Below are positions 1 through 8,756 of a DNA stretch of 64,000 nt, in pieces. The notes below the pieces were generated by a model. That model worked only from the letters and a program-made list of their open reading frames with translations, was not told where the DNA came from and did no database searches. The translations under genes were made by a program, and so were the position numbers. The stretch covers positions 62,001 to 126,000 of the forward strand of contig NZ_JAUCGQ010000003.1 in NCBI RefSeq assembly GCF_030362835.1, given 5' to 3'. Numbering within the stretch: the stretch's first letter is position 1; every line of letters starts with the position of its first letter. This stretch comes from Cellulomonas alba (GTDB lineage: Bacteria; Actinomycetota; Actinomycetes; Actinomycetales; Cellulomonadaceae).

Positions 1-375
1 GCGTACGCCCGCACGCTCGCGGAGCACGCCGCACCCGGCACGCAGGTGCCGGCGTTCGACGTGCTGCTGCTCGGCATGGGCCCCGACGGGCACATCGCGT
101 CGCTGTTCCCCGACCACGAGGCGCTCCACGTCACGGGTGTCGCGACCGTGGCGGTGCACGGCTCGCCGAAGCCGCCGCCGCTGCGCGTCTCGCTCACGTA
201 CGAGGCGATCCACGCGGCACGCGAGGTGTGGGTCGTCGCGGCGGGTGCCGAGAAGGCCGATGCCGTGGCGTCCGCGCTGCGCGGTGCGACCGTCGCGCAG
301 ACGCCGGCCGCCGGGGCCACCGGACGGGACCGGACGAGGTGGCTGCTCGACGCCGCCGCGGCGGCGCACGTCTGA
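1..375 (+). CDS. pgl: 6-phosphogluconolactonase, 3' part
   Basis: The 5' end lies outside the window; 124 C-terminal codons are visible, read in frame from base 1 to the TGA at 373-375. The enzyme hydrolyses 6-phosphogluconolactone to 6-phosphogluconate in the oxidative pentose phosphate pathway. The segment LLLGMGPDGHIASLFPDH is the glucosamine-6-phosphate isomerase/lactonase family signature, and the end (RTRWLLDAAAAAHV) has the usual WLLD-type C terminus. In actinobacteria pgl usually closes a zwf-opcA-pgl cluster upstream of secG/tpiA/pgk/gap, and those genes follow here about 4 kb later on the other strand, after an accessory insertion. Identification is firm; only the N-terminal half is missing. 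Confidence 0.9.
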   Translation, partial: AYARTLAEHAAPGTQVPAFDVLLLGMGPDGHIASLFPDHEALHVTGVATVAVHGSPKPPPLRVSLTYEAIHAAREVWVVAAGAEKADAVASALRGATVAQTPAAGATGRDRTRWLLDAAAAAHV

Positions 376-376
376 C

Positions 377-432
377 GGCGCACGGCTGATGGCGCACGGC
401 TGATGGCGCACGGCTGATGGCGCACGGGCGAT
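377..432 (+). repeat. 14-bp tandem repeat, four copies
   Basis: The unit GGCGCACGGCTGAT occurs at 377-390, 391-404 and 405-418 exactly and at 419-432 with one change (GGCGCACGGGCGAT). The array fills the whole gap between pgl and the next gene, and its last copy supplies the first two bases of that gene's ATG (431-433). It looks like replication-slippage expansion of the intergenic spacer. Each unit contains an ATG formed with the next unit, and the in-frame TGA triplets would stop ribosomes arriving from pgl. Confidence 0.85.
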
Positions 433-1144
433 GACCGAGGACGAGCCGCCCGTCGGCGAGCACGCGTCGGCGCGCGACAGCGCGCTGCAGGGCCGGTTCG
501 AGGCGGTCGACGCCTACTTCGCGCAGCTCGTCCCTGAGAACCCGGCGTTGGTCGCGACCCGCGAGGCGGCGGCCGCGGCCGGTCTGCCCGACATCGCGGT
601 GGCGCCGAACCAGGGCAAGCTCCTCGAGCTGCTCGCGGTCGCCACGTCGGCGCGGCGCGTGCTCGAGATCGGCACGCTCGGCGGCTACAGCACGCTCTGG
701 CTCGCGCGCGCGGTCGGCCCGGAGGGGCGCGTCACGACGCTCGAGCTCGAGCCGCACCACGCGTCGGTCGCGCAGGAGTCGCTGCGCCGCGCGGGGCTCG
801 GCGACCGGGTCGACGTGCTCGTCGGCCCGGCGACCGAGACGCTCGACCGCCTCGCGGCCGAGGGCGCGGAGCCGTTCGACCTCGTGTTCGTCGACGCGGA
901 CAAGCAGCAGCTCGCGCGGTACGTCGAGCAGGCGCTCGCGCTCTCCCGGCCGGGCACCCTCATGGTCGTCGACAACGTGGTGCGCGACGGCCAGGTGATC
1001 GACCCGGACCACCCCGACGACCGCGTGCAGGGCGTCCGACGCATGGTCGACGCGCTCGTGCTGCACCCGCGGCTCGACGCGACCGTGGTCCAGACGGTCG
1101 GCGTCAAGGGCCACGACGGGTTCGCGCTGGTCCTCGTGCGCTAA
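431..1144 (+). CDS. SAM-dependent O-methyltransferase (family 3, COMT-like)
   Basis: This 237-residue protein belongs to the cation-dependent O-methyltransferase family, which methylates catechol-like or other hydroxyl groups using S-adenosylmethionine. The SAM-binding glycine loop is VLEIGTLGGYSTLWLA at about residues 77-92. The metal/catalytic stretch FDLVFVDADK is at about 150-160, and MVVDNVV follows, supplying the second metal-binding acidic position. Length fits the family (about 220-240). The N terminus, with LVPENPAL, matches the substrate-entry region of the family. The ATG at 431 emerges directly from the tandem repeat and has no clear ribosome-binding site, so translation may couple to pgl. 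The physiological substrate cannot be inferred. Confidence 0.88.
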   Translation: MTEDEPPVGEHASARDSALQGRFEAVDAYFAQLVPENPALVATREAAAAAGLPDIAVAPNQGKLLELLAVATSARRVLEIGTLGGYSTLWLARAVGPEGRVTTLELEPHHASVAQESLRRAGLGDRVDVLVGPATETLDRLAAEGAEPFDLVFVDADKQQLARYVEQALALSRPGTLMVVDNVVRDGQVIDPDHPDDRVQGVRRMVDALVLHPRLDATVVQTVGVKGHDGFALVLVR

Positions 1145-1152
1145 TAGACAGT

Positions 1153-1170
1153 CTGAACTGTACAGATCAG
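1153..1170 (+). promoter_or_regulatory. Palindromic operator, probably for the MarR regulator
   Basis: An 18-bp near-perfect dyad, CTGA-a-CTGTACAG-a-TCAG, lies 24 bases upstream of the marR-type ATG. The two halves match except at the paired A/A positions. An overlapping repeat ACAGT-N4-ACTGT (1148-1161) shares the same bases. MarR proteins typically bind palindromes of this size in their own promoter and repress themselves and the downstream pump, so autoregulation of the 1194-3043 pair is inferred. Confidence 0.6.
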
Positions 1171-1193
1171 CCTGATGGATCTACGGTGGAATC

Positions 1194-1634
1194 ATGTCCA
1201 CCACCGACCTCGCGAGCGTCGAACGCACGGCCGACCAGCTGAGGGTCGTCGTCGGCCGGCTGCGCCGCCGGCTGCGCGAGGAGATCGACACGCACGAGCT
1301 CACGCCGTCGCAGACGTCGATCCTGCACCGGATCGACCGCGACGGACCGGCCACGGCGAGCGACCTCGCGGCGGCCGAGCGCGTGCGACCACAGTCCGCC
1401 GCGGCGACCATCGCCGTCATCGAGGAGCGCGGCTTCGTGGTGCGGCACCAGGACCCGCGCGACGGCCGTCGCCAGCTCGTCACGCTGACCGACGCCGGCC
1501 GCGCGTTCCTCGACGACAAGCAGCGCGCCGGCCAGGAGTGGCTCACGCGCGCGCTGTCCGAGCACCTCACCGACGCCGAGCGCGCGACCGTCGCCGACGC
1601 GCTGACCATCCTGGGACGGCTGGTCGACCGGTGA
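1194..1634 (+). CDS. MarR-family transcriptional regulator
   Basis: A 146-residue winged-helix protein with MarR-family architecture: an N-terminal dimerisation helix, a DNA-binding HTH around residues 55-80 (ASDLAAAERVRPQSAAATIA) and the wing motif QDPRDGRRQLVTLTDAGR at about 87-104, the most diagnostic segment. The C-terminal helix (EHLTDAERATVADALTILGR) completes the dimer interface. A GGTGGA ribosome-binding site stands 4 bases before the ATG. It overlaps the next gene, an MFS exporter, by four bases (GTGA), so the two are translationally coupled, as is usual for a repressor and the drug pump it controls. The ligand is unknown. A palindromic operator candidate lies just upstream. Confidence 0.92.
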   Translation: MSTTDLASVERTADQLRVVVGRLRRRLREEIDTHELTPSQTSILHRIDRDGPATASDLAAAERVRPQSAAATIAVIEERGFVVRHQDPRDGRRQLVTLTDAGRAFLDDKQRAGQEWLTRALSEHLTDAERATVADALTILGRLVDR

Positions 1635-3043
1635 CGTCGCTGCTCCACCGCACTCCCCCGCCGGGCGCGGCGGCCGCCGGGTTCGACCGGCGCCTCGTGC
1701 TGCCGCTGATGCTCGGGTCGATCCTCAACCCGATCAACTCGTCGATGATCGCCGTGACGCTCGTGCCCATCGGCATCGCGTTCGGCGCACCGCCCGCGCA
1801 GACCGTCTGGCTCGTCTCGGCGCTGTACCTCGCGACCGCGGTGGGCCAGCCCGTCGTCGGGCGGCTGGTCGACCTCTACGGCCCGCGTCGCCTGTACCTG
1901 GCGGGCACGGCCCTCGTCGGCCTCGCGGGCGTCCTGGGAGCGCTCGCGCCGTCGCTGGCGGTGCTCGTCGCGTCGCGCGTGCTGCTCGGCCTCGGCACCT
2001 GCGCGGCGTTCCCCGCGGCGATGTACCTGATCCGCAGCGAGGCGCGCCGCACGGGCAAGGACTCGCCCGCGGGCGTCCTGACGGCGCTGTCCGTGACGAA
2101 CCAGACCATCGCGATCGTCGGGCCGACGCTCGGCGGGCTCCTGGTCGGCCTCGGCGGGTGGCGGACGATCTTCACGGTCAACATCCCGCTCTCGATCGCG
2201 TGCCTCGTGCTCGGCTCGCTCCGCCTGCCCCGGTCGACGCCGCTCGAGGCTCCCGGGCGCAGCGCGCGCGGAGTCCTGAGCGACATCGACGCGGTGGGCA
2301 TGGTGCTGTTCGCCGCCACGCTCGGCGCGTTCATGACCACGCTCATGACGCCGCGCTGGTGGTGGCTCGCCATCGTCACCGTGCTCGTCGGCGCCGCCTT
2401 CGCCCGCCACGAGCTGCGCGCCACGACGCCCTTCCTCGACCTGCGCGTGCTCGCCACGAGCCGCCCTCTGCTCGCGACGTACGCGCGCCAGTGGCTCGGG
2501 TCGATCGTCGCGTACGCGTTCCTGTACGGGTACACGCAGTGGCTCGAGGGCACGCGCGGCTTCGCGGCGTCCGGTGCCGGGCTGCTGCTCCTGCCGATGT
2601 CCGTGACGTCGGTGGTCGTCGCGACGGTGTCCGGGCGTCGGCCGCAGATCCGGCGCAAGCTCGTCGTCGGCGCGGTCGGCCTCGTCGCGGCGTGCACCCT
2701 CGTGCTCACGCTCGGCGACAGCTCCGCCGTGTGGCTTCTGGTCGGTGTCGCCGTGCTGGCCGGCGTCCCGCAGGGCCTGCTGAGCCTCGCGAACCAGAAC
2801 GCCACGTACCACCAGGCCGACCCGGGTCGGATGGGCTCGGCCGCGGGCCTGCTGCGCACGTTCCTCTACCTCGGCGCGATCGTCGCCTCGGCCGCCGTCG
2901 CGGCGGCGTTCCCCCGCGGCACGACCTCCGCCGGCCTGCACGGCCTCGCCTGGTTCCTCGTCGCCTGCGCGGTCGGCCTGCTCGTCCTCGTCCTCGCCGA
3001 CCGGTCGCTGAGCCGGGTCGGCGCCCGGTCCGCCGCGCCCTGA
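1631..3043 (+). CDS. MFS transporter (DHA2/EmrB-like drug exporter)
   Basis: The start is taken as the GTG at 1631, which overlaps the MarR stop; upstream in-frame codons belong to the antisense-free MarR coding region and are not plausible. The 470-residue protein is highly hydrophobic with about 12-14 membrane segments. MFS motif A, GRLVDLYGPRR, follows the second segment, and a motif-C-like stretch (TNQTIAIVGPTLGGLLVG) lies in the fifth, supporting drug:H+ antiport. Long tail helices after residue 300 fit the 14-helix DHA2 subgroup. It probably exports a toxic compound sensed by the MarR partner; the substrate cannot be deduced. Confidence 0.88.
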   Translation: MTSLLHRTPPPGAAAAGFDRRLVLPLMLGSILNPINSSMIAVTLVPIGIAFGAPPAQTVWLVSALYLATAVGQPVVGRLVDLYGPRRLYLAGTALVGLAGVLGALAPSLAVLVASRVLLGLGTCAAFPAAMYLIRSEARRTGKDSPAGVLTALSVTNQTIAIVGPTLGGLLVGLGGWRTIFTVNIPLSIACLVLGSLRLPRSTPLEAPGRSARGVLSDIDAVGMVLFAATLGAFMTTLMTPRWWWLAIVTVLVGAAFARHELRATTPFLDLRVLATSRPLLATYARQWLGSIVAYAFLYGYTQWLEGTRGFAASGAGLLLLPMSVTSVVVATVSGRRPQIRRKLVVGAVGLVAACTLVLTLGDSSAVWLLVGVAVLAGVPQGLLSLANQNATYHQADPGRMGSAAGLLRTFLYLGAIVASAAVAAAFPRGTTSAGLHGLAWFLVACAVGLLVLVLADRSLSRVGARSAAP

Positions 3044-3108
3044 CGCGCGGACGCAGCCCCATCCCCTGACCCGGCCGCACGCCGGACCATCCACCCGAAG
3101 GGAACACC

Positions 3109-3696
3109 GTGGCTCTCACCACGCTCGACGACCGCACCGCGCTCGTCGTCATCGACCTGCAGAACGGCATCGCCGGCCGCCCGACGCAGCCGCACGCCGC
3201 GCAGGACGTCGTCGCCCGCACCGCCCGGCTCGCGGCCGCCTTCCGCGCCCACGGGCTGCCCGTCGTGCTCGTCCGCGTCGCGACGGCGCCCGACGGCGCG
3301 GACGCCGCGCACGGCCGGACCGAGGTCCGACGCCCGCCGCAGGGCGCCCTGCCGGAGGGCTACTCCGACATCGTGCCGGAGCTCGCGGGCCACGCGGGCG
3401 ACCTCGTGGTGACGAAGCGGAGCTGGGGAGCGTTCTTCGGCACCGAGCTCGACGTGATCCTGCGCCGGCGCGGCGTCACGCAGGTCGTCCTGACCGGGAT
3501 CGCCACGAGCATCGGCGTCGAGTCCACCGCTCGGCAGGCCCACGAGCTCAACTACAACGTCACGCTCGCGACCGACGCGATGTCCGACCTCACGCCGGAT
3601 GGGCACGCGAGCTCGGTCGCGCGGATCTTCCCGCGCCTCGGCGAGACGGGCACGACCGACGAGGTCCTGGCGCTGCTGGCCGCGACGCGCGGCTGA
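3109..3696 (+). CDS. Isochorismatase-family hydrolase lacking the catalytic cysteine
   Basis: The 195-residue protein starts at a GTG with GAAGGGA five bases upstream. It has the isochorismatase-like fold: ALVVIDLQNG carries the catalytic Asp16, and VVTKRSWGAFFGT the Lys103. The usual nucleophile motif, GVATNICVEST in amidases such as nicotinamidase, reads GIATSIGVEST here, so residue 136 is Gly instead of Cys. That excludes a thiol-dependent nicotinamidase mechanism and places it with the cysteine-less members, such as the isochorismatases PhzD and EntB and the YecD-like proteins of unknown substrate. It stands alone downstream of the MFS gene. Family is certain; reaction is unknown. Confidence 0.85.
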   Translation: MALTTLDDRTALVVIDLQNGIAGRPTQPHAAQDVVARTARLAAAFRAHGLPVVLVRVATAPDGADAAHGRTEVRRPPQGALPEGYSDIVPELAGHAGDLVVTKRSWGAFFGTELDVILRRRGVTQVVLTGIATSIGVESTARQAHELNYNVTLATDAMSDLTPDGHASSVARIFPRLGETGTTDEVLALLAATRG

Positions 3697-3762
3697 CGGG
3701 CGCGGGCCGCAGCGCGGACACGCCACGTGCGCGCCGCGGCCCCTTCGCAGCACGCCGGCGCG

Positions 3763-4485
3763 TCACGCCCGCGGGTCCTCGAGCAGTGCGAGCTCCTCAT
3801 GCACGTACTCGTCGGAGAGCCCGGCGGCGACGAGGTCCGCACGCAGGGCGCGCTGCACCTCGAGCGCGTCGTCGCGCCGACCGACGTGCCGCAACGCCCA
3901 GCCGACGGCCCACCGTGCGGCGTTCGTCGCCTGCTCGTCGGACGCCGCCCTCCGTTCGGTCAGCGCCTCGTCGAACGCGTCGAGCGCCCGCTGCCACTCG
4001 CCCAGGTCGGCGTGCGCCATGCCGAGGTTGTTGAGCAGCGAGGCGGTCCACGCCCGCGCCGCCGGCTCGTGCGAGCCACGAGCGCGGGCCAGCGCCTCGC
4101 GCGTGCACACCACCTGGTCGGCCCCGCGCAGCGTCAGCGCCACCATGTGCATCGCGTCGACCGCCAGCGCGTCGAGCCCGGCCGCGTCCGCGGCCTCCGC
4201 CGCCGCGCGGAACACCGGGCGCGCGGCGTCCTCGTCGCCGCTCGAGCGCAGCACGCGCCCGCGTTCGAGCAGCACGCGCACGCGTACCTCCGGCTCGTCG
4301 GCCGCGACGGCGTCGAGCTCGGCCAGCGCCTCGTCGTATCGCGACTGCAGCCCGAGCGCCCGCGCGACCTGGGTGCGCAGCACCGCCGCGTCCCCGGCGG
4401 AGGTCGCGGCGTCGACCGCCGCCCTGAACCGCGCCTCGGAGGCGACGGGATCGGAGAAGTCCCACAACGGCCGCGGGTCGATCAC
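3763..4485 (-). CDS. Tetratricopeptide-repeat protein
   Basis: A 240-residue soluble protein made of alanine-rich helical pairs; TPR-like units are visible around residues 40-75 (LQSRYDEALAELDAV), 80-120 and 145-185 (LGEWQRALDAFDEALTERRA). No catalytic domain, signal peptide or membrane segment is visible. Proteins of this type serve as scaffolds, but no partner is evident. It is a single gene on the minus strand, convergent with the hydrolase gene before it. The GTG start is supported by a -10 hexamer TAGCAT (4492-4497) six bases upstream, which suggests a leaderless transcript. Confidence 0.75.
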   Translation of the reverse strand: MIDPRPLWDFSDPVASEARFRAAVDAATSAGDAAVLRTQVARALGLQSRYDEALAELDAVAADEPEVRVRVLLERGRVLRSSGDEDAARPVFRAAAEAADAAGLDALAVDAMHMVALTLRGADQVVCTREALARARGSHEPAARAWTASLLNNLGMAHADLGEWQRALDAFDEALTERRAASDEQATNAARWAVGWALRHVGRRDDALEVQRALRADLVAAGLSDEYVHEELALLEDPRA

Positions 4486-4491
4486 GCTCGG

Positions 4492-4497
4492 ATGCTA
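4492..4497 (-). promoter_or_regulatory. -10 element for the TPR gene, leaderless
   Basis: On the minus strand the hexamer TAGCAT fits the actinobacterial TANNNT -10 consensus and is followed by six bases and then the GTG start codon, so transcription should begin at or next to the start codon. Confidence 0.5.
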
Positions 4498-4533
4498 CCG
4501 ACCAGGGCCCGCCGCGGCGCCGCCGGCGGGAAC

Positions 4534-4567
4534 ACGAAGGCCCCGGAACTCGTCCCGGGGCCTTCGT
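4534..4567 (-). terminator. Terminator downstream of rbpA
   Basis: A perfect 13-bp inverted repeat (ACGAAGGCCCCGG / CCGGGGCCTTCGT) with an 8-base loop lies 18 bases beyond the rbpA stop. There is only a weak T run on the minus strand, as is common for GC-rich actinobacterial terminators. It also separates rbpA from the TPR gene. Confidence 0.75.
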
Positions 4568-4584
4568 CGTTCAGTCCGTGCGGT

Positions 4585-4932
4585 TCAGCCGCCGCGCCGA
4601 GCGCGCAGGGCGGCGAGCGCCTCGTCGAGGATGGCTGCGCCGTCCTCGTCGGAGCGGCGCTCCTTCACGTACGCCAGGTGCGTCTTGTAGGGCTCGTTGC
4701 GCACCGGCGCCGGCGGGTTCTCCTGGTCCTGGCCGGCGGGGAAGCCGCACCGCGGGCAGTCCCACGTGGTGGGCGCCTCCTCGGCGGCCTCCTCCGCGAA
4801 GCTCGGGCGCGTCTCGTGCCCGTTCGCGCACCAGTAGGAGATCCAGATGCGGGGCGCGCTCTCGCCGCGCTCCGCCTCGCCCATCGGGCCCGCGCCGACG
4901 CGGGACCCGCGAATCGCGCTACCGCTCGCCAT
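4585..4932 (-). CDS. rbpA: RNA polymerase-binding protein RbpA
   Basis: RbpA is an actinobacterial RNA polymerase accessory factor that binds the sigma factor and stabilises open promoter complexes. The 115-residue protein shows the diagnostic core: YWCANGHETRPSFA followed by WDCPRCG, the Cys pairs of the structural fold, then the basic linker (NEPYKTHLAYVKERRS) and the C-terminal sigma-interaction helices (AILDEALAALRARR). Length matches the family (about 110-125). It begins six bases after the secG stop, so the two are cotranscribed, and it ends before a strong hairpin. Confident call. Confidence 0.96.
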   Translation of the reverse strand: MASGSAIRGSRVGAGPMGEAERGESAPRIWISYWCANGHETRPSFAEEAAEEAPTTWDCPRCGFPAGQDQENPPAPVRNEPYKTHLAYVKERRSDEDGAAILDEALAALRARRGG

Positions 4933-4938
4933 CGCCGG

Positions 4939-5181
4939 TCAGCTCGTCTTCTCGACGAGGCCGAGGAGCACGATCACCGCGGTCCAGACGAGCGCGACGC
5001 CCACCGTGATCCGGTTGAGGTTCCGCTCCGCGACGCCCGACGACCCCGCGCTGCTCGAGATGCCGCCGCCGAACATGTCCGACAGGCCGCCGCCCTTGCC
5101 CTTGTGCAGGAGGACGAGCGGGATGAGCAGGAGGCTGAGCAGCACCAGCAGCACCTGCAGGACGATCTTGACGACGTTCAC
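4939..5181 (-). CDS. secG: Preprotein translocase subunit SecG
   Basis: SecG is the small membrane subunit of the SecYEG translocon. From the GTG at 5181 it has 80 residues: a first membrane helix (VVKIVLQVLLVLLSLLLI), the cytosolic loop HKGKGGGLSDMFGGG characteristic of SecG, and a second helix (ITVGVALVWTAVIVLLGL). An alternative GTG at 5199 would add six residues (MRNDTP), but the Shine-Dalgarno-like GAGGAAC sits 10 bases before the 5181 codon, which favours the shorter form with typical length. It heads a two-gene unit with rbpA. Confidence 0.93.
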   Translation of the reverse strand: MNVVKIVLQVLLVLLSLLLIPLVLLHKGKGGGLSDMFGGGISSSAGSSGVAERNLNRITVGVALVWTAVIVLLGLVEKTS

Positions 5182-5257
5182 TGGCGTGTCGTTCCTCACT
5201 GGACGGACGGCCGTCGGGCGCCCGGGAGGGGCTGCGACGGTGCGGTTGACCGCGTAC

Positions 5258-5263
5258 AGGGTA
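5258..5263 (-). promoter_or_regulatory. Possible secG promoter -10
   Basis: TACCCT on the minus strand fits TANNNT, about 75 bases upstream of the secG start, in the 213-base gap between secG and the tpiA end. No good -35 is visible. A short inverted repeat (TGGCC at 5273-5277, GGCCA at 5283-5287) lies just upstream. Confidence 0.3.
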
Positions 5264-5353
5264 GGTGACGTTTGGCCAGATGGGCCACCATCACCCGGCG
5301 CGTGCGGCCGCCGATCTGAGATCAGCGTCCGCTTGTCGCCGCGGGCTGACGCG

Positions 5354-5387
5354 GGAGGGTCGGCGCGGCACCCCGCACCGACCCTCC
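5354..5387 (-). terminator. Terminator downstream of tpiA
   Basis: A perfect 10-bp stem GGAGGGTCGG / CCGACCCTCC with a 14-base loop, itself able to form four more pairs, begins seven bases after the tpiA stop and closes the gap-pgk-tpiA unit. Confidence 0.7.
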
Positions 5388-5394
5388 GCCGCGG

Positions 5395-6180
5395 TCAGAT
5401 GTGCGACTTGTACCGCGCGATCGCCGCGAACTCCTCGGGGTCGAGGCTCGCACCGCCGACCAGCGCGCCGTCGACGTCAGGCTTGGCCATGATCGACGCG
5501 ACGTTGGACGACTTCACCGAGCCGCCGTACAGCACGCGGACCGCCTGCGCCGTCTCCTCGTCGTACAGCTCGACGAGACGCGCGCGGATGGCCTCGGCCA
5601 TCTCCTGCGCGTCCTCGGGCGTCGCCGTCTCGCCCGTGCCGATCGCCCAGACGGGCTCGTACGCGACGACGACCTTGCGGACCTGCTCGGCCGAGACGTC
5701 GAGCAGGCCGCCCTCGAGCTGCAGCAGCGTGTGCTGCACGTGCGCGGCCGCGCGGCGCGTCTCGAGGTCCTCGCCGATGCAGAGGATCGGCGCGAGCCCG
5801 GCGCCCAGCGCCGCCTTGACCTTCGCGTTGACGAGGTCGTCGGACTCCGCGTGGTACTGCCGGCGCTCCGAGTGGCCCACGGCGACGTACGTCGCGCCGA
5901 GCTTGGCGAGGAACACCGGCGAGGTCTCGCCCGTGTACGCGCCCGAGACGTGCGCGGAGCAGTCCTGGCCGCCGTACTTGAGCTCGAGCTTGTCGGCGTC
6001 CACCAGCGTCTGCACGCTGCGGATGTCGGTGAACGGCGGCAGCACCGCGACCTCGACCGCGCCGAAGTCGTGCTTGCCGTCACGCAGCGCCCACGCGAGC
6101 TTCTGCACGGTCTGGATCGCCTGCTGGTGGTCCAGGTTCATCTTCCAGTTGCCCGCCATGAGCGGGGTGCGGTTCGCCAT
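5395..6180 (-). CDS. tpiA: Triosephosphate isomerase
   Basis: Interconverts dihydroxyacetone phosphate and glyceraldehyde 3-phosphate in glycolysis. The 261-residue TIM barrel begins with MAGNWKMN (Lys13 binds substrate), has the electrophilic His in AVGHSERR and the catalytic Glu in [14 protein letters not shown], and the phosphate-binding loops VLYGGSVK and GALVGGASL near the C terminus. All active-site residues are present. The ATG follows the pgk stop by only three bases, so tpiA is the last gene of a gap-pgk-tpiA operon and depends on upstream promoters. Confidence 0.98.
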   Translation of the reverse strand: MANRTPLMAGNWKMNLDHQQAIQTVQKLAWALRDGKHDFGAVEVAVLPPFTDIRSVQTLVDADKLELKYGGQDCSAHVSGAYTGETSPVFLAKLGATYVAVGHSERRQYHAESDDLVNAKVKAALGAGLAPILCIGEDLETRRAAAHVQHTLLQLEGGLLDVSAEQVRKVVVAYEPVWAIGTGETATPEDAQEMAEAIRARLVELYDEETAQAVRVLYGGSVKSSNVASIMAKPDVDGALVGGASLDPEEFAAIARYKSHI

Positions 6181-6183
6181 GTC

Positions 6184-7386
6184 TCAGTCCTCCAGGACAG
6201 CGATGCCGGGGAGCGTCTTGCCCTCGAGGAACTCGAGGCTCGCGCCACCGCCGGTCGAGATGTGACCGAAGCCGGCCTCGTCGAACCCGAGGATGCGCAC
6301 CGCAGCCGCGGAGTCACCACCGCCGACGATCGTGAACCCGCCGTTCGTGCCCGCGTCGACGAGCGCCTGCGCGACGGCACGCGTGCCGCCCGCGTACGCC
6401 TCGAACTCGAACACGCCCGCGGGGCCGTTCCAGACGATGGTCTTGGCGTCGACGATCTTCGACGCGAAGAGCTGCTCCGACTCGGGGCCGATGTCGAGGC
6501 CGATCTTGCCGTCCGGGATCGCGTCGGCCGGCACGACGGTCGCCGGTGCGTCCGCCTTGAACTCGTCCGCGACGCGGATGTCGACCGGCAGGACGATCTC
6601 GACACCGTCCCGCTCGGCCTGCGCGAGGTAGCCCTTGACCGTGTCGATCTGGTCGGCCTCGAGGAGCGAGTTGCCGACCGAGTGGCCCTGCGCCGCGAGG
6701 AACGTGAACAGCATGCCGCCGCCGATGACGAGGCGGTCGGCCTTGGTCAGCAGGTTGGAGATGACGCCCAGCTTGTCCGAGACCTTCGAGCCGCCGAGCA
6801 CCACGACGTACGGACGCTCGGGGTTCTCGGTGGCCTTGCGGAGCGACTCGACCTCCTTGAGGACGAGCTTGCCGACCGCGTGGGGCAGCTTCAGTGCGAC
6901 GTCGTACACCGACGCCTGCTTGCGGTGCACGACGCCGAAGCCGTCGGACACGTACGCGTCGGCGAGCGCCGCGAGCTCGTCGGCCAGCGCGCCGCGCTGC
7001 GCCTCGTCCTTGCTCGTCTCCCGCGCGTCGAAGCGCACGTTCTCGAGCAGCGCGATCTCGCCGTCGCCGAGCGCGGCCACCGTCTCCTGCGCCGACTCGC
7101 CGACCAGGTCCTTCGCGAGGGCGACGGGCTTGCCGAGCAGCTCCGAGAGGCGCGCGGCGACCGGCGCGAGCGAGTACTTCTCCTCGAAGCCCTCGCCCTT
7201 CGGGCGGCCGAGGTGGGCGGTCACGACGACGCGCGCGCCGGCGTCCAGCAGCGCCGTCAGCGTCGGCAGCGCGGCGCGGATGCGGCCGTCGTCGGTGATG
7301 GTCGTGCCGTCGAGCGGCACGTTGAAGTCGGAGCGGACGAGCACGCGCTTGCCGCGCAGGTCGCCCAGGTCCTCGATGGTCTTCAT
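6184..7386 (-). CDS. pgk: Phosphoglycerate kinase
   Basis: Transfers phosphate from 1,3-bisphosphoglycerate to ADP. The 400-residue, two-domain protein has the N-terminal signature [12 protein letters not shown], the substrate loop [25 protein letters not shown] in the hinge region and the C-terminal nucleotide site [10 protein letters not shown]. It starts at an ATG preceded by GAGGACGTC. It lies between gap (130 bases upstream, with an intervening hairpin) and tpiA (3 bases downstream), the classic actinobacterial order. Confidence 0.98.
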   Translation of the reverse strand: MKTIEDLGDLRGKRVLVRSDFNVPLDGTTITDDGRIRAALPTLTALLDAGARVVVTAHLGRPKGEGFEEKYSLAPVAARLSELLGKPVALAKDLVGESAQETVAALGDGEIALLENVRFDARETSKDEAQRGALADELAALADAYVSDGFGVVHRKQASVYDVALKLPHAVGKLVLKEVESLRKATENPERPYVVVLGGSKVSDKLGVISNLLTKADRLVIGGGMLFTFLAAQGHSVGNSLLEADQIDTVKGYLAQAERDGVEIVLPVDIRVADEFKADAPATVVPADAIPDGKIGLDIGPESEQLFASKIVDAKTIVWNGPAGVFEFEAYAGGTRAVAQALVDAGTNGGFTIVGGGDSAAAVRILGFDEAGFGHISTGGGASLEFLEGKTLPGIAVLED

Positions 7387-7445
7387 GACGTCCTCAGATC
7401 GGTTCTCGTGACAGCGGGGATGGGGCCGACAGGCCCGGACACGAC

Positions 7446-7492
7446 TGCGTCCGCGTACGCCGGGGCCGGTGGCCGGGGCGCACGCGGACGCA
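7446..7492 (-). terminator. Hairpin between gap and pgk (partial terminator or mRNA stabiliser)
   Basis: An 11-bp perfect inverted repeat, TGCGTCCGCGT / ACGCGGACGCA, encloses a 25-base GC-rich loop that can fold further through GGCC/GGCC. It sits in the 130-base gap-pgk spacer. Such structures often give a higher level of gap than pgk mRNA by partial termination or 3'-end protection; that role is inferred. Confidence 0.5.
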
Positions 7493-7516
7493 TCGTGTGC
7501 TGGTGCTAGCGGGTCG

Positions 7517-8737
<1,221 letters not shown>

Positions 8738-8756
8738 TCAGCGGCCCACGACGGGC

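Noticed and set aside
1181..3094. 637-codon minus-strand open frame over the MarR/MFS pair
   Set aside because: Arg/Asp/Glu-rich shadow translation; the plus-strand genes have clear families.
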